A DNA stretch of 47,533 nt from Candidatus Saccharimonadota bacterium (GCA_004554425.1 SFMI01000004.1:1-47533); one strand, 5' to 3'. Positions 24,219 to 33,263 are shown, numbered from the stretch's first letter. Translations and numbers: made by a program. The notes: generated by a model not told the origin, from the sequence alone.

Positions 24219-26060
24219 ATGGCGTCCTTTATGAACAGTTCGGAACGCATTCAAGCCGCTTTGGCGGGGGCAGAGGTCGATAGACCTCCTTTTTCTTTTT
24301 GGTACAATTTTGGTTTGCAGCATATGTCCGGTGACGCAGTCGCCGATGTGCATATCGCTTTTGCCAGACGCTTTGAACTCGATTATCTTCGAGTAATGAA
24401 TGGATATCCTTATCCTTTGACCAACTTGCGCAGCTTTGACAAAGCTAGCGATTTCTTACAGATTCCTTACATTGTAGCCGAAGAGGGATACTGGGGAGAT
24501 CAGCTGAGAGCTTTGGATAAAATTGTGCGCTCTTTGAAGAGCGACGACGTTTGGGTTGTCGATTCTGTGGACAGCCCCTGGACAGTTTTGTGCAAATTGT
24601 CCAGCCCTGACATGGTACTGACTACGGCTAGACGCCGTCCGGAAATAGTTAAGGCCGCTTTAGATATTATTTCCGCCTCTCAGGTAAAATATGTCCAAAA
24701 AGCCATGGAACTTGGCATTAAAGGTATTTTCTTTACCTTAACCGAGGCTGCTTACGATGTGCTCGATCCTCTGAGCCACGAAGAGCTTTGCCAACCTTTC
24801 AACAATAGAGTTTTGGAAGCTGCCGCGTCTGCTCCGTTTAATATTTTACGTATTGACAGCAAGCGTCTTTACTTCGATACGCTTGAATCTTACAAAACTC
24901 AAGTAGTCAGCTGGCCTCATTTCGCTGCCAAGCAATCTTTGCGTAATGGCATAGCCGAATGGAAACGCTCTGTTTTGGGAGGCATCAACCATGAGACTAT
25001 AGCCTACGAGAGTCCCAATAAGATTAATGCCTACTTTGAGAAGTATGCTGAAGAATTCTTCCAGCCAAACGTGCTGGTCGGCCCTAGCGGTGTCTTGCCT
25101 ACCGATATTTCTACCTATGTTTTAGACGGTATCGGTGATGCTATTAGAAGATTGCCTAGCATGGGACGTATGTTGCGTAAAGCCGCTTCTAGAGAGCGTG
25201 CTGTCGCTCGTCCTGCCAGTATGGAAAGCCACTATGCAGACTATGCTAAGGAAGAATTGCGTAACTATACTCGCCGTGAAAAGCCGGTTGTTCCTGAGTT
25301 CGAAAGTGAAGCTGCCGCCAACGATATTGAAACTGCCGCTGTTGCAGAGGCTCAGCCTCAGATTGTCGCTGCTCCCACAGCTGCTGTCTCTTTGGAAGAG
25401 CAAGATTTCTCCGCTACTGAAGCTGCTCCTAAGGCCAAGCATGTACGCATTGTTGAGCATCCTGCTGAAGAAAAGGCTGAGCCTGTTGCCGAAGCTGCTT
25501 CCGAAACTAGACGCGCTCCTCGTTGGGCTGCTCGTTTAGTCCGCCGTGATTACGAACGCGATGACCGCGACCAAGAGGAACGTGCTCCTCGCGAATTTGC
25601 TAAGGACGATCCTCGCCGTTTCGATATGGCCTATCGTCAAAATGATAGAGGCTACGGACGTCGCGAAGGTGATGAACGTATATCTGAGCGTTATCCTCGT
25701 CGCGGTGACCACAAATTTGAGCGCGGTGGACGTGGTGACAAGCGCAACGATCGCTATGCTGGTCGTGAAGGCCGTCGCGATGATCGTTTCGGCGGTCGCA
25801 GTGACAAGCGCAGTGAGCGTTTCTCTTCTGGTCGTTCCGGTTACGGTGAGCGCCGCTCTGGTGAGAAAAGCTTTAGCCGTGGCGATAAGCGCAGCGACCG
25901 CTTCTCTTCCTCTCGCGACGGCCGTCGTGTCGAGCGTTTCGGCAGCCGCAATGGTAGAAGTGAGCGCGGCAGTAGTGAACGTTCCGTCGGCCGCTCTTAT
26001 GACAGAAAAAATGATGGCGGTATCAAGCGCATTCGCGTGCCCCGTGATCGCCGCTCCTAA
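24219..26060 (+). CDS. URO-D-fold protein fused to a long Arg/Asp/Gly/Ser-rich disordered tail
   Basis: This 613-residue protein has three parts. Residues 5-315 belong to the uroporphyrinogen decarboxylase superfamily (NSSERIQAALAGAEVDRPP at the start, VLGGINHETI and VGPSGVLPTDIS near the end), which includes corrinoid methyltransferases. The usual His/Cys metal motif near 210 is replaced by LRIDSKRLY, so an ordinary zinc methyltransferase role is doubtful. Residues 355-430 are Ala/Glu/Val-rich. From 430 to the end the chain is mostly Arg, Asp, Gly and Ser with imperfect repeats such as GDKRNDRYAGR and SDKRSERFSSGR, like tails of bacterial RNA helicases. ATG at 24219 is the furthest start; AGGAG is 19 bases upstream. 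Confidence 0.82.
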   Translation: MASFMNSSERIQAALAGAEVDRPPFSFWYNFGLQHMSGDAVADVHIAFARRFELDYLRVMNGYPYPLTNLRSFDKASDFLQIPYIVAEEGYWGDQLRALDKIVRSLKSDDVWVVDSVDSPWTVLCKLSSPDMVLTTARRRPEIVKAALDIISASQVKYVQKAMELGIKGIFFTLTEAAYDVLDPLSHEELCQPFNNRVLEAAASAPFNILRIDSKRLYFDTLESYKTQVVSWPHFAAKQSLRNGIAEWKRSVLGGINHETIAYESPNKINAYFEKYAEEFFQPNVLVGPSGVLPTDISTYVLDGIGDAIRRLPSMGRMLRKAASRERAVARPASMESHYADYAKEELRNYTRREKPVVPEFESEAAANDIETAAVAEAQPQIVAAPTAAVSLEEQDFSATEAAPKAKHVRIVEHPAEEKAEPVAEAASETRRAPRWAARLVRRDYERDDRDQEERAPREFAKDDPRRFDMAYRQNDRGYGRREGDERISERYPRRGDHKFERGGRGDKRNDRYAGREGRRDDRFGGRSDKRSERFSSGRSGYGERRSGEKSFSRGDKRSDRFSSSRDGRRVERFGSRNGRSERGSSERSVGRSYDRKNDGGIKRIRVPRDRRS

Positions 26061-26078
26061 ATTTTTTCAAAATAAATG

Positions 26079-26126
26079 ATAGAAGGTCGGCTCAGCTTTC
26101 AAGCTTGGCCGACTTTCTATTTTTTT
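26079..26126. terminator. Bidirectional intrinsic terminator
   Basis: A 13-pair stem with one G-U (26079-26091 and 26108-26120), core GGTCGGC/GCCGACT, is followed by T runs in both directions. It lies between the convergent URO-D fusion and FolT-like genes and overlaps the stop codon of the latter. Confidence 0.88.
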
Positions 26127-26686
26127 GAGTGTTTGGCGTCGGCCGATGGTGGAAGCATTTGGGCAGCAATTTCCAAGTAAGATGACGGCAGGCAACGCAA
26201 GGAGCAGGCTACTAACCAAGTATAAAGCGGAATATGGAAGATTTGAGCCGGTAGGGAAGCCCAACTTATATAGCGCCAAGTGGTAAACCAATTGGGAGTT
26301 GGTTGGAATAGTATGTGCTGGAAGAGCGGAACCAAAAAGAACTTGGTTAGCAATTGACTTGCAGCAATAACCCCAAAGAGGCGCCACCAAGAGCGCGGCT
26401 GCCTACCCAATAATTTCGCTGGCAAATAGCCAGTTAAGCCTTGGGTAAGAGTGAAGCCGGGAAAATAAGGGCCGCTAGGAAAAATAACCCAGCCCAAGAT
26501 GTCGCTAATGGCGCCTACCCAAAAACCGGCTTTGGGTCCCAAAAAGAAACCGGATAAGATAATGGGAAAAGCGACAAACCTAAAGAAGCCGTGCATAATC
26601 GGCGGGGCGGGCAGGGCTCTTAAGGCTAAGGTTATGGCTATAAAAGCAGCCATATAAGTAATTGTTGAAGTTTTATAAGCAGACAA
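26117..26686 (-). CDS. ECF transporter substrate-binding subunit, FolT-like (folate)
   Basis: This 189-residue membrane protein has about five or six hydrophobic segments and the look of an S component of an energy-coupling-factor transporter. The wording FFRFVAFPIILSGFFLGP, GAISDILGWVIFPSGPYFPGF and TQGLTGYLPAKLLGR resembles the folate-type S components. It would bind its vitamin from outside and work with a shared EcfT/EcfA module that is not in the window. The start at 26686 is TTG without a good ribosome-binding site; an ATG 11 codons in is possible. It diverges from the TolC gene with a 165-base gap. Confidence 0.75.
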   Translation of the reverse strand: MSAYKTSTITYMAAFIAITLALRALPAPPIMHGFFRFVAFPIILSGFFLGPKAGFWVGAISDILGWVIFPSGPYFPGFTLTQGLTGYLPAKLLGRQPRSWWRLFGVIAASQLLTKFFLVPLFQHILFQPTPNWFTTWRYISWASLPAQIFHIPLYTWLVACSLRCLPSSYLEIAAQMLPPSADAKHSKK

Positions 26687-26851
26687 AGAATTTATGACAT
26701 TTTAATTCCCGATGGGAAACAAATTTTTTTATTATATCTTAATTAGAAGTAAGGGGAAACAGCTTTGTGACTTGTAAATAAAAGCTCACGTAGTTACCGA
26801 ATAAATATTGTGCAAATTAGAGCATAAACAAATAAGCTGAGAGCGTATAGC

Positions 26852-28504
26852 ATGAATTCTTTCTACTCAAAAAGATGGCTTCTGCTTTGTGTGGCCATAG
26901 CTGGAACCGCCTTGAGCCTTACTCAAGCCGGTAGCTGTTCGCCTGAAGCAGAAAGTGTACCTGCCCGAAGTGTTAGCGCTTCTTCGGGGACGACGAGCGG
27001 TGCAATAACTTTTGAAGCTGACAAAGCTGGAAAAAGTGTTCGCGAGCAATATAAGTCCGTAATGCAGGTCGATCAAAAAAAATTGGAACGGCTGAGAAAA
27101 GAAGCTTATATTCCTGAAGACGCAGCTCCGCTGACTTTATTTCAAGCTGAAGAGTATGCTTTGAAATATAGTCCTACTTTGCAATCGAGCAAATATGCAG
27201 CCATGGTTTCCCACGAACAATTGGGCCAATGGCTTAGCAATATTTACCCTTCTATTTCTTTTTCGGCCGGTTTTACTCATAGTGGTATGTTTGTCAGCCA
27301 AAATGAAAGCACTATGACTGATCCCACTACTGGCCAGACTATTAAAGTGGCTTCCGGAGGTAACAGCCGTTCCAGCAGTCGAGTCAATGCCGGCATTACG
27401 GCCAGTCAAACTCTTATAGATTTGAGCCGTCGTCCGCGCCTGCGCCGTGCCGAATTGGCCGAAGCTTCAGCGTTAGCCGATTTAGAAAGTCAACGCCAGC
27501 AAGTATTACTCGATGTACGCAAGGCTTGGTTCGCTTGTTATATCGACCAAACTTTGCTGATGATTGCCTTAGACAATGCGCAAAATCGTGAAATTCGTTT
27601 AAACGAAGCTCGCCAGCACTATGAAACTGGCACTAAAGCCAAAGCTGACGTAGTGTCTGCCGAAGCCGATTTAGCTTCAGCTCAACACGAAGTAGTGAAG
27701 GCTAAAACCCAACTTATGATAGATTGGGTTGCGCTCAATGTGAGTATGGGGCGCTCTGAGGACGCTCCCTATCAATTGACTTTGGATCCTTATTGGGAAC
27801 ACTTAGGAGAACTCGATTCTGACAAGTTATTAAAAACAGCTTTGGCCAACCGTTCTGAGTTGCTCAATTGTCAAATCGCGTTGCGTTCTGCCTTAAACGA
27901 ATTGGACGTAATTCGTACCGATGGTTATCCTACTTTACGGGCTAGCGCCAACGTGGGAGGCAGCGGCTCTCTTTCACCTTTTGAAGGCAACTGGAGCGTA
28001 GGATTGAGCCTTAATTGGTCTTTATTCGATGGATATTTGCGCAAATATGAAGAGAGTGCCCAGAAGATAAAAGCTAGAGCCTTGGCTGAAGATTTTCAGA
28101 ATCAGCGCTTAAAAATTTTCCAAGAAGTAAAAAGCGCTGAAGTGTCTTTGCGTCAGTCTGAAGCTTCTATCGCCTCAGCTGAAGCTGCTATGGCTTCGGC
28201 TCAAGAAAAGTATCGCTTAGCTGCTGCCCGTTATAAAGTCGGCGTAGGCACCAGCGTAGAAGTTTCCGATGCTGAAGTTAGCTTATCCCAGGCTCAAGTC
28301 AATTATGCTTCTGCTTTAAACGATTTGCGCATTGCCAAAGCCGTAATGATAAAAGCTTTGGGCGTAGACGATATGGATAATTTGCCTGAGCTTAAAGAAG
28401 AAATAAGTTTAGATTCCGTTCCGGAGCTTCCGCAAATATTTGATAGCGGTGCTTCGGCAGAAAAAATAAAAGCTGAATTCCCAAGCCTTAGAGAGGAAAA
28501 ATAA
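26852..28504 (+). CDS. TolC-family outer-membrane efflux protein
   Basis: This 550-residue protein should form the outer-membrane duct of a tripartite exporter. A signal peptide (hydrophobic core at 9-22) is followed by an 80-residue polar linker. Two outer-membrane-efflux repeats then follow, with the paired long helices typical of TolC (LTLFQAEEYALKYSPTLQSS, and VSDAEVSLSQAQVNYASALNDL near 470). The second repeat starts near residue 310 (ELDSDKLLKTALANRSELL). Its stop overlaps the adaptor start by one base (TAATG), so the three export genes form one operon. Confidence 0.9.
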   Translation: MNSFYSKRWLLLCVAIAGTALSLTQAGSCSPEAESVPARSVSASSGTTSGAITFEADKAGKSVREQYKSVMQVDQKKLERLRKEAYIPEDAAPLTLFQAEEYALKYSPTLQSSKYAAMVSHEQLGQWLSNIYPSISFSAGFTHSGMFVSQNESTMTDPTTGQTIKVASGGNSRSSSRVNAGITASQTLIDLSRRPRLRRAELAEASALADLESQRQQVLLDVRKAWFACYIDQTLLMIALDNAQNREIRLNEARQHYETGTKAKADVVSAEADLASAQHEVVKAKTQLMIDWVALNVSMGRSEDAPYQLTLDPYWEHLGELDSDKLLKTALANRSELLNCQIALRSALNELDVIRTDGYPTLRASANVGGSGSLSPFEGNWSVGLSLNWSLFDGYLRKYEESAQKIKARALAEDFQNQRLKIFQEVKSAEVSLRQSEASIASAEAAMASAQEKYRLAAARYKVGVGTSVEVSDAEVSLSQAQVNYASALNDLRIAKAVMIKALGVDDMDNLPELKEEISLDSVPELPQIFDSGASAEKIKAEFPSLREEK

Positions 28505-30084
28505 TGAAGCGGATTCTGATAATTTTAATCATTGTCGCCATTGCTGTGGGCGGGGGATTCCTGTTCATGCGTTCGCGCAGTGCTAACGATAAACAAGTTT
28601 TCAGAACTAAGCCTGTAAGCAAAGGCACCATTCAGTCGGTGGTGACGGCTACTGGCGAACTTACGGCCGTAACCGCTGTCGATGTTGGTTCTGAAGTTTC
28701 AGGCGTAATCGATAAAATTTATGTCGAGCACAACTCAAAAGTAAAAAAAGGCCAAATCTTGGCTCAAATTAACCCTGAAACTTTGCAAGCGCAAGTTGAC
28801 AAAGCTGAAGCCAGCTTGGCTCGTTATCGCTCTTCTTACGATAATGCCGTCTCTAAAGCCGACAATTCCAAAGCTTCTGTCAAAAAAGCTGAGGCTTCTT
28901 TACTTTCCCAGCAAGCTCAAGCTAAAAAGAGCCAAGCGGCCGTGGAAAATGCTCGAGCTAATGTCTCCAATTCTCAAGCCAATTTCCACACTGCCAAAGC
29001 CAATTTGGCTAAGAGTGAAGCCGAATATGCCAATGCCAAAGCCAATTACGAGCGTTGGAATAAGCTTTTTGTTCAAGATTTAGTCTCACGCAGCGAGCGC
29101 GACGATGCTTACACTTCTATGCTGACTAGTAAAGCCTCGGTTGAAGCTTCCAAAGCTGGCTTAGACGCGGCCAACGCCTCTCTCAAGAGTGCTCAAATTG
29201 ATTTGCAATCGGCCCTGATTAGTTACGAAGGTGCCCAGGCCGATGTAGAAGCAGCTCGCATTCAGGTGGAGGCGGCTCGCGATGATGCTGCCGCTTCTGA
29301 AGCTTCAGTAACAGGTGCTGCTGCTGACGTCAAACAAGCTGAAGCCAGCTTAAATTCAGCTAAAGTAGATTTAAGCAAGACTAGCATCACTTCGCCTATT
29401 GACGGCATTGTGCTTAGCATTGAAGTTTCCGAAGGTCAAACGGTAGCTTCTCAATATCAAACTCCTGAATTATTTAAGTTGGCCCAAAACTTAGACTCTA
29501 TGCAAGTTGAAGCTACTGTGGATGAAGCCGATATCGGTCAAATTCACGTTGGTGATAAAGCTAGTTTTACTGTCGATGCTTGGCCCGACAAGATCTTCCA
29601 AGGCAAAGTTCAAGAAGTGCGTAAGGCCGCTGAAACGACCAATAATGTAGTAACTTTCCCAGTTATTATTGCCACTAACAACCCTGATATGTGCCTTATT
29701 CCAGGTATGACTGCTACAGTTAATATCCAAACTTTAAAACATAGCGATATTCTTCTGGTGCCTAGTGCCGCTTTGCGCTTTAAACCCAGCGAGGCTGTGA
29801 ACATTTCTGGCACAGACAATAAAGCTGCCGAGGAAGTAGCTAGTACTTCTACTAGTGGCGATATTGTTGAAAAGAAAGCTATTCGCGTCCTTTACATAGA
29901 GGATAAAGACGATCCCACCGGATTGGTACGTATAGAAGTAACGACAGGATTAACTGACGGTACCAATACGGAAGTAGAGTCCCCTGATTTGAAGGAAGGA
30001 GATTTGGTCGTAGTGGGCAGCACCGACAAGAGCTTGGTAAAATCAAGCAACCGTAATAAGAAACGTGGCGGCCCTCCCTTCTAA
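28504..30084 (+). CDS. Periplasmic adaptor subunit, MacA/HlyD type, with extra-long coiled-coil hairpin
   Basis: This 526-residue membrane-fusion protein has an N-terminal inner-membrane anchor (ILIILIIVAIAVGGGFLFM) and a split lipoyl-like half motif (VDVGSEVSGVIDKIYV before and ITSPIDGIVLSIEVSEGQ after the hairpin). Between them about 200 residues of Ala/Ser/Lys/Gln-rich heptads form an unusually long alpha hairpin. A beta-barrel domain (EATVDEADIGQIHVGDKASF) and a membrane-proximal domain complete it. MacA is about 370 residues, so the length lies mostly in the hairpin. It should link the MacB-type permease encoded 13 bases downstream to the TolC protein. Confidence 0.9.
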   Translation: MKRILIILIIVAIAVGGGFLFMRSRSANDKQVFRTKPVSKGTIQSVVTATGELTAVTAVDVGSEVSGVIDKIYVEHNSKVKKGQILAQINPETLQAQVDKAEASLARYRSSYDNAVSKADNSKASVKKAEASLLSQQAQAKKSQAAVENARANVSNSQANFHTAKANLAKSEAEYANAKANYERWNKLFVQDLVSRSERDDAYTSMLTSKASVEASKAGLDAANASLKSAQIDLQSALISYEGAQADVEAARIQVEAARDDAAASEASVTGAAADVKQAEASLNSAKVDLSKTSITSPIDGIVLSIEVSEGQTVASQYQTPELFKLAQNLDSMQVEATVDEADIGQIHVGDKASFTVDAWPDKIFQGKVQEVRKAAETTNNVVTFPVIIATNNPDMCLIPGMTATVNIQTLKHSDILLVPSAALRFKPSEAVNISGTDNKAAEEVASTSTSGDIVEKKAIRVLYIEDKDDPTGLVRIEVTTGLTDGTNTEVESPDLKEGDLVVVGSTDKSLVKSSNRNKKRGGPPF

Positions 30085-30097
30085 GCGATAAAAGATT

Positions 30098-31315
30098 ATG
30101 AGTTGGTTTATGATTATGCGCATTGCAGGCTTAGCTCTGTTGCGCAATAAGATGCGTTCCTTCCTGACAATGTTGGGCATTATTATCGGCGTTTCTACCG
30201 TTATTACTATGGTAGCGCTTGGTACTGGTACGCAAAATTCCATTCAGTCCAGCATTGCCAATTTGGGAACCAATACTATTACAGTTTCTGCCTGGTCTGT
30301 ACGCCAAGGAGGTGCCCGCAGCGGCGCTTACGGAAGTTCGCGCCTTACTGTTCAAGATAGCGAAGCTATTCACGAAGCTGTGCCCGATTTGGCCCAGGTC
30401 AGCCCTATTACCCAAAATACTGCCCAGGTAATTTTTCAGGAGCAAAACTGGTCGACTACGGTAGTGGGCTGTGCCGAAGGCTACCAAGCTATAAAAAGTT
30501 GGAATTTAACCAGAGGCCGTTTCATTACTGATGAAGATGTGCGCGGTCGCGTAAAGGTGTGTGTCTTGGGCGCTACCGTAGCTGACGAATTATTCGCTAG
30601 TGCCAACCCTATAGGTCAGAGCGTGCGTATTAACAAAACGCCTGTTTTAGTTGTGGGTGTATTGGAAGCTAAAGGTGATGGAGGCTTTGGCCCCAGTCAA
30701 GACGATACGGTTTTGGTGCCCTATACTACAGCTATGTATCGTCTGTTCAGCTTGCGTTATTTGCGCAATATCCAATGCTCGGCCAAAAGCGAAGATGTAG
30801 TTGATAGTTGTGTCGACGACATTACCGCTTTATTGCGTGCTCGTCACCGTTTACAAGACAGTGATGAAGATGATTTTAGGGTAAATACTCAAGCAGAATT
30901 AGCCAGTATGATGGCCGAATCTACTCAGACGTTTACTCTTTTCCTGGGCGGTATTGCCTCAGTTTCATTGCTTGTAGGTGGTATCGGCATTATGAATATT
31001 ATGTTGGTATCCGTTACTGAGCGAATACGTGAAATCGGTATTCGTATGGCCTTGGGAGCTAAAGGAAGCGACATTTTGCGTCAATTCTTGGTTGAGTCGC
31101 TAATGTTGAGTTTAGTAGGTGGTGTGATAGGCGTAATTTTAGCTTTTATCTTAACTACTTTAGCTTCGAAGTTTATGTCTATGAGTATGCAAATTTCGCC
31201 TGCAGCTATTGTAATGGCTGTGGTCTTCTCGGCTACAGTAGGTGTTTTCTTCGGACTTTATCCTGCCGTACAAGCTTCTAAGCTCGATCCTATTCAGGCC
31301 CTACGCCATGAATAG
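30098..31315 (+). CDS. MacB/FtsX-type ABC permease without its ATPase domain
   Basis: This 405-residue inner-membrane protein has the MacB layout: one N-terminal membrane helix (KMRSFLTMLGIIIGVSTVITMVA), a large periplasmic domain of about 210 residues, and three C-terminal helices with the FtsX core (GGIGIMNIMLVSVTERIREIG). In MacB an ATPase domain precedes this; here it is absent, as in YknZ-type permeases that pair with a separate ATPase. No ATPase gene is next to it, and a strong terminator follows. The partner ATPase must be elsewhere. The system probably exports peptides, lipids or antibiotics through TolC. Confidence 0.9.
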   Translation: MSWFMIMRIAGLALLRNKMRSFLTMLGIIIGVSTVITMVALGTGTQNSIQSSIANLGTNTITVSAWSVRQGGARSGAYGSSRLTVQDSEAIHEAVPDLAQVSPITQNTAQVIFQEQNWSTTVVGCAEGYQAIKSWNLTRGRFITDEDVRGRVKVCVLGATVADELFASANPIGQSVRINKTPVLVVGVLEAKGDGGFGPSQDDTVLVPYTTAMYRLFSLRYLRNIQCSAKSEDVVDSCVDDITALLRARHRLQDSDEDDFRVNTQAELASMMAESTQTFTLFLGGIASVSLLVGGIGIMNIMLVSVTERIREIGIRMALGAKGSDILRQFLVESLMLSLVGGVIGVILAFILTTLASKFMSMSMQISPAAIVMAVVFSATVGVFFGLYPAVQASKLDPIQALRHE

Positions 31316-31340
31316 TGGTAAAAAATAGTTTGTGAAGCTA

Positions 31341-31389
31341 TAAATAAAAGAGCTCTACTCGAATAATTCGGGCAGAGCTCTTTTATTTA
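31341..31389. terminator. Strong bidirectional intrinsic terminator
   Basis: A perfect 16-base inverted repeat (31341-31356 and 31374-31389) has core AGAGCTCT and A/T-rich outer arms, with a small CGAA/TTCG stem inside the loop. It separates the export operon from the convergent small gene. Confidence 0.92.
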
Positions 31390-31400
31390 TGTTGGATCTT

Positions 31401-31784
31401 TTATTCTACTTCCAAACGGATTTTCATAGAATTAGTGCGTTTGTGGCCGCTAGTTTGAGCGAAATGCAACTCGCCTGAACCTCTGGCGTTGCTGCTGGAA
31501 GAATCGAAATAAAAGACTTTGCATCCGTTTTCCGGATCGTCGTCAGAGGGCTGCTGGAATTTCTCAACGCCGGCTAAGGGAAAATGCTTGCTGGTGCGAG
31601 TGAGTTCAGTTTCGATAGAAGTTTCTCCGCCAGTTGGAAATTCGATTCCGAACAGGCCGGTATCATAGTCTATCTCTAAGATTCCAGGTCGTGCAGGGTA
31701 AATGCGTCCTTTTTTCTTCAGCTCTTTGTAAAGGGGTGAAGGAGGACGGTGTAGAGTAGGGACGGATAGGGGGGTGGCCGACAA
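31401..31784 (-). CDS. Small hypothetical protein
   Basis: This 127-residue protein is not recognised. It has no signal peptide or membrane segment. The sequence is mostly short strands separated by polar loops (GILEIDYDTGLFGIEFP, CKVFYFDSSS, GELHFAQTSG, MKIRLEVE), suggesting a small beta domain. The start is TTG, and the choice is well supported: GGAGG at 31791-31795 lies six bases upstream, the best ribosome-binding site in this stretch. A two-stage hairpin (CCGATT/AATCGG, 31811-31855) sits in the leader. The radical SAM gene ends about 105 bases upstream on the same strand. Confidence 0.65.
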   Translation of the reverse strand: MSATPLSVPTLHRPPSPLYKELKKKGRIYPARPGILEIDYDTGLFGIEFPTGGETSIETELTRTSKHFPLAGVEKFQQPSDDDPENGCKVFYFDSSSSNARGSGELHFAQTSGHKRTNSMKIRLEVE

Positions 31785-31889
31785 GTTATGCCTCCGGCAT
31801 ATATTATTAACCGATTTAGTCAGTTTAACTATAAAGCCAAACTATATAGAATCGGCTGAAGTTTTTGAGTAATTCTTTGAAGGAAGTAC

Positions 31890-33263
31890 TCAAGTAGTTT
31901 GGTTTTGAGGAGTGCGTTTAGTTTGTTTGGCCCACCAGCGCTCGCGCTCGATATTAGCTTCAGAGCCTGACTCATGCAAGCCTATATCGACAGCTAGCTC
32001 ACCTTTGCCGCAATAGCTTCCTATTTTCCTATCAACGTTAAGAGGATCGCAAGCCGTAATATAGCCTATAAGTAAGGGAGCGTTGGGAAGTTGGCGTAAA
32101 TTCCACCCCAACTTCAGACGGATAAACAAACTAAAAAAGTCGGGCAGTAGTTTCAACGCTTTGAAACTCAGCAAGGAGAAACATAAGCGCAGGAACCACA
32201 GGATCTTATCTAGAGATGTCTTCGCTTGAGGGAGCATATCCAACACAGGCTCAACTTTTTGCCAATTTACAAAATCGGAAATTGGTAAAAATTGCTTGTT
32301 GTGCCTGATTAAAAGGTTATGTTGTACGTATAGACATTTACGTACGCCCAAGAAAGACAGCAAAGCAAAGTAAAGCTTCTGGAAATAGAAACACTCTTGT
32401 CTGGGACATAGGCCTCCGCTTTGTTCATATACTAAGTCTATGACTTGATCGGGCATAAGCAAAGAATCGCTTTGGCGGAAATAGCCCAGAGCACGAGTTC
32501 CTAAGAACATTACTTCGCGTATAAAGGTGTGATTTTTGGCATAGTCGAGCACTTTACCAATTTCATGCTCGTTGCATTGGGGCATTACTACCATGACCAA
32601 ACTGGTCGCTATGCCAAGTTCTTCCAAATTTTTCAAAATCTTCAGCTTAATATGGGTAAGACGGGCACCTCTTATGCGCATATAGGCTTCGTCATCGAAA
32701 CCATCAAACTGAAGAAAAACTTCGTCTAAGCCGGCTTCTTTCAAAGATTTTGCGTAGCCGGGATCGGCCAACTTAAGGCCATTAGTGTGCAAAGAAGCAA
32801 TATGGCCATGTTTGCGAATTTCTTGCAAAAATTGAGGCAAATCTGGACAAAGTGTCGGCTCGGCAGATATTAAATCTATTTTTAACTTGCGCCCCTTATG
32901 GCGATCCATAAAAGCAACTAATTGTTCCAATTTAAGATCGGGAACGGGCGGAGGAGTTTCTTTGGCATTGGATTCGGCACTAGCTAAGCAAATTGGGCAT
33001 TGCAAATTGCATTTCTCTGTCATGCGAATAAGGTAATCGCGTTGCTTCAATTCTTTGTTTTGCATTACCGAAAAGAAATAACGATCCAAAGGCGCATAAT
33101 AATTGGCATGCTCAGAAAGTAAACACTGGAAATGTCCATGCTCAGGACACTCTTTGTAAAGGTATACTTTCCCTTCGGCTTCCACTACTTTGGCAAGCAC
33201 ATCCTTTAAACAAATAGGACATACGGAATAGGTGCTGCGTATTGGTTTCGGCTCAGTGCACAT
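31890..33263 (-). CDS. Radical SAM enzyme of the MJ0619/tetraether-synthase-like group
   Basis: This 457-residue protein (from ATG at 33263) has a zinc-ribbon-like start, CPIC at 15-18 and CPEHG at 39-43, then the radical SAM cluster motif CNLQCPIC (C85, C89, C92). The combination of a CPxCL plus CPEHG head and a CNLxCPxC core recalls the archaeal MJ0619/Tes family and bacterial relatives implicated in joining lipid tails. A hydrophobic region with KLYFALLSFLGVRKC and LRLCFSLLSFKALKLLPDF suggests membrane contact. A TTG five codons further up gives the longer frame but has no clear ribosome-binding site. The family call is moderate and the reaction unknown. Confidence 0.75.
   Translation of the reverse strand: MCTEPKPIRSTYSVCPICLKDVLAKVVEAEGKVYLYKECPEHGHFQCLLSEHANYYAPLDRYFFSVMQNKELKQRDYLIRMTEKCNLQCPICLASAESNAKETPPPVPDLKLEQLVAFMDRHKGRKLKIDLISAEPTLCPDLPQFLQEIRKHGHIASLHTNGLKLADPGYAKSLKEAGLDEVFLQFDGFDDEAYMRIRGARLTHIKLKILKNLEELGIATSLVMVVMPQCNEHEIGKVLDYAKNHTFIREVMFLGTRALGYFRQSDSLLMPDQVIDLVYEQSGGLCPRQECFYFQKLYFALLSFLGVRKCLYVQHNLLIRHNKQFLPISDFVNWQKVEPVLDMLPQAKTSLDKILWFLRLCFSLLSFKALKLLPDFFSLFIRLKLGWNLRQLPNAPLLIGYITACDPLNVDRKIGSYCGKGELAVDIGLHESGSEANIERERWWAKQTKRTPQNQTT

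Noticed and set aside
25546..26079. A 177-codon open frame on the plus strand inside the URO-D fusion gene.
   Set aside because: It is the shifted reading of the Arg-rich tail: repeated CGT/CGC and GAC codons leave the next frame open as a Val/Ala-rich string. It has no ribosome-binding site or recognisable domain.
26852..28504. Lipoprotein signal on the TolC-family protein (Cys near residue 29).
   Set aside because: The residues before the Cys (AGS, with no Leu at the right place) are a poor lipobox, so an ordinary signal peptide is more likely.
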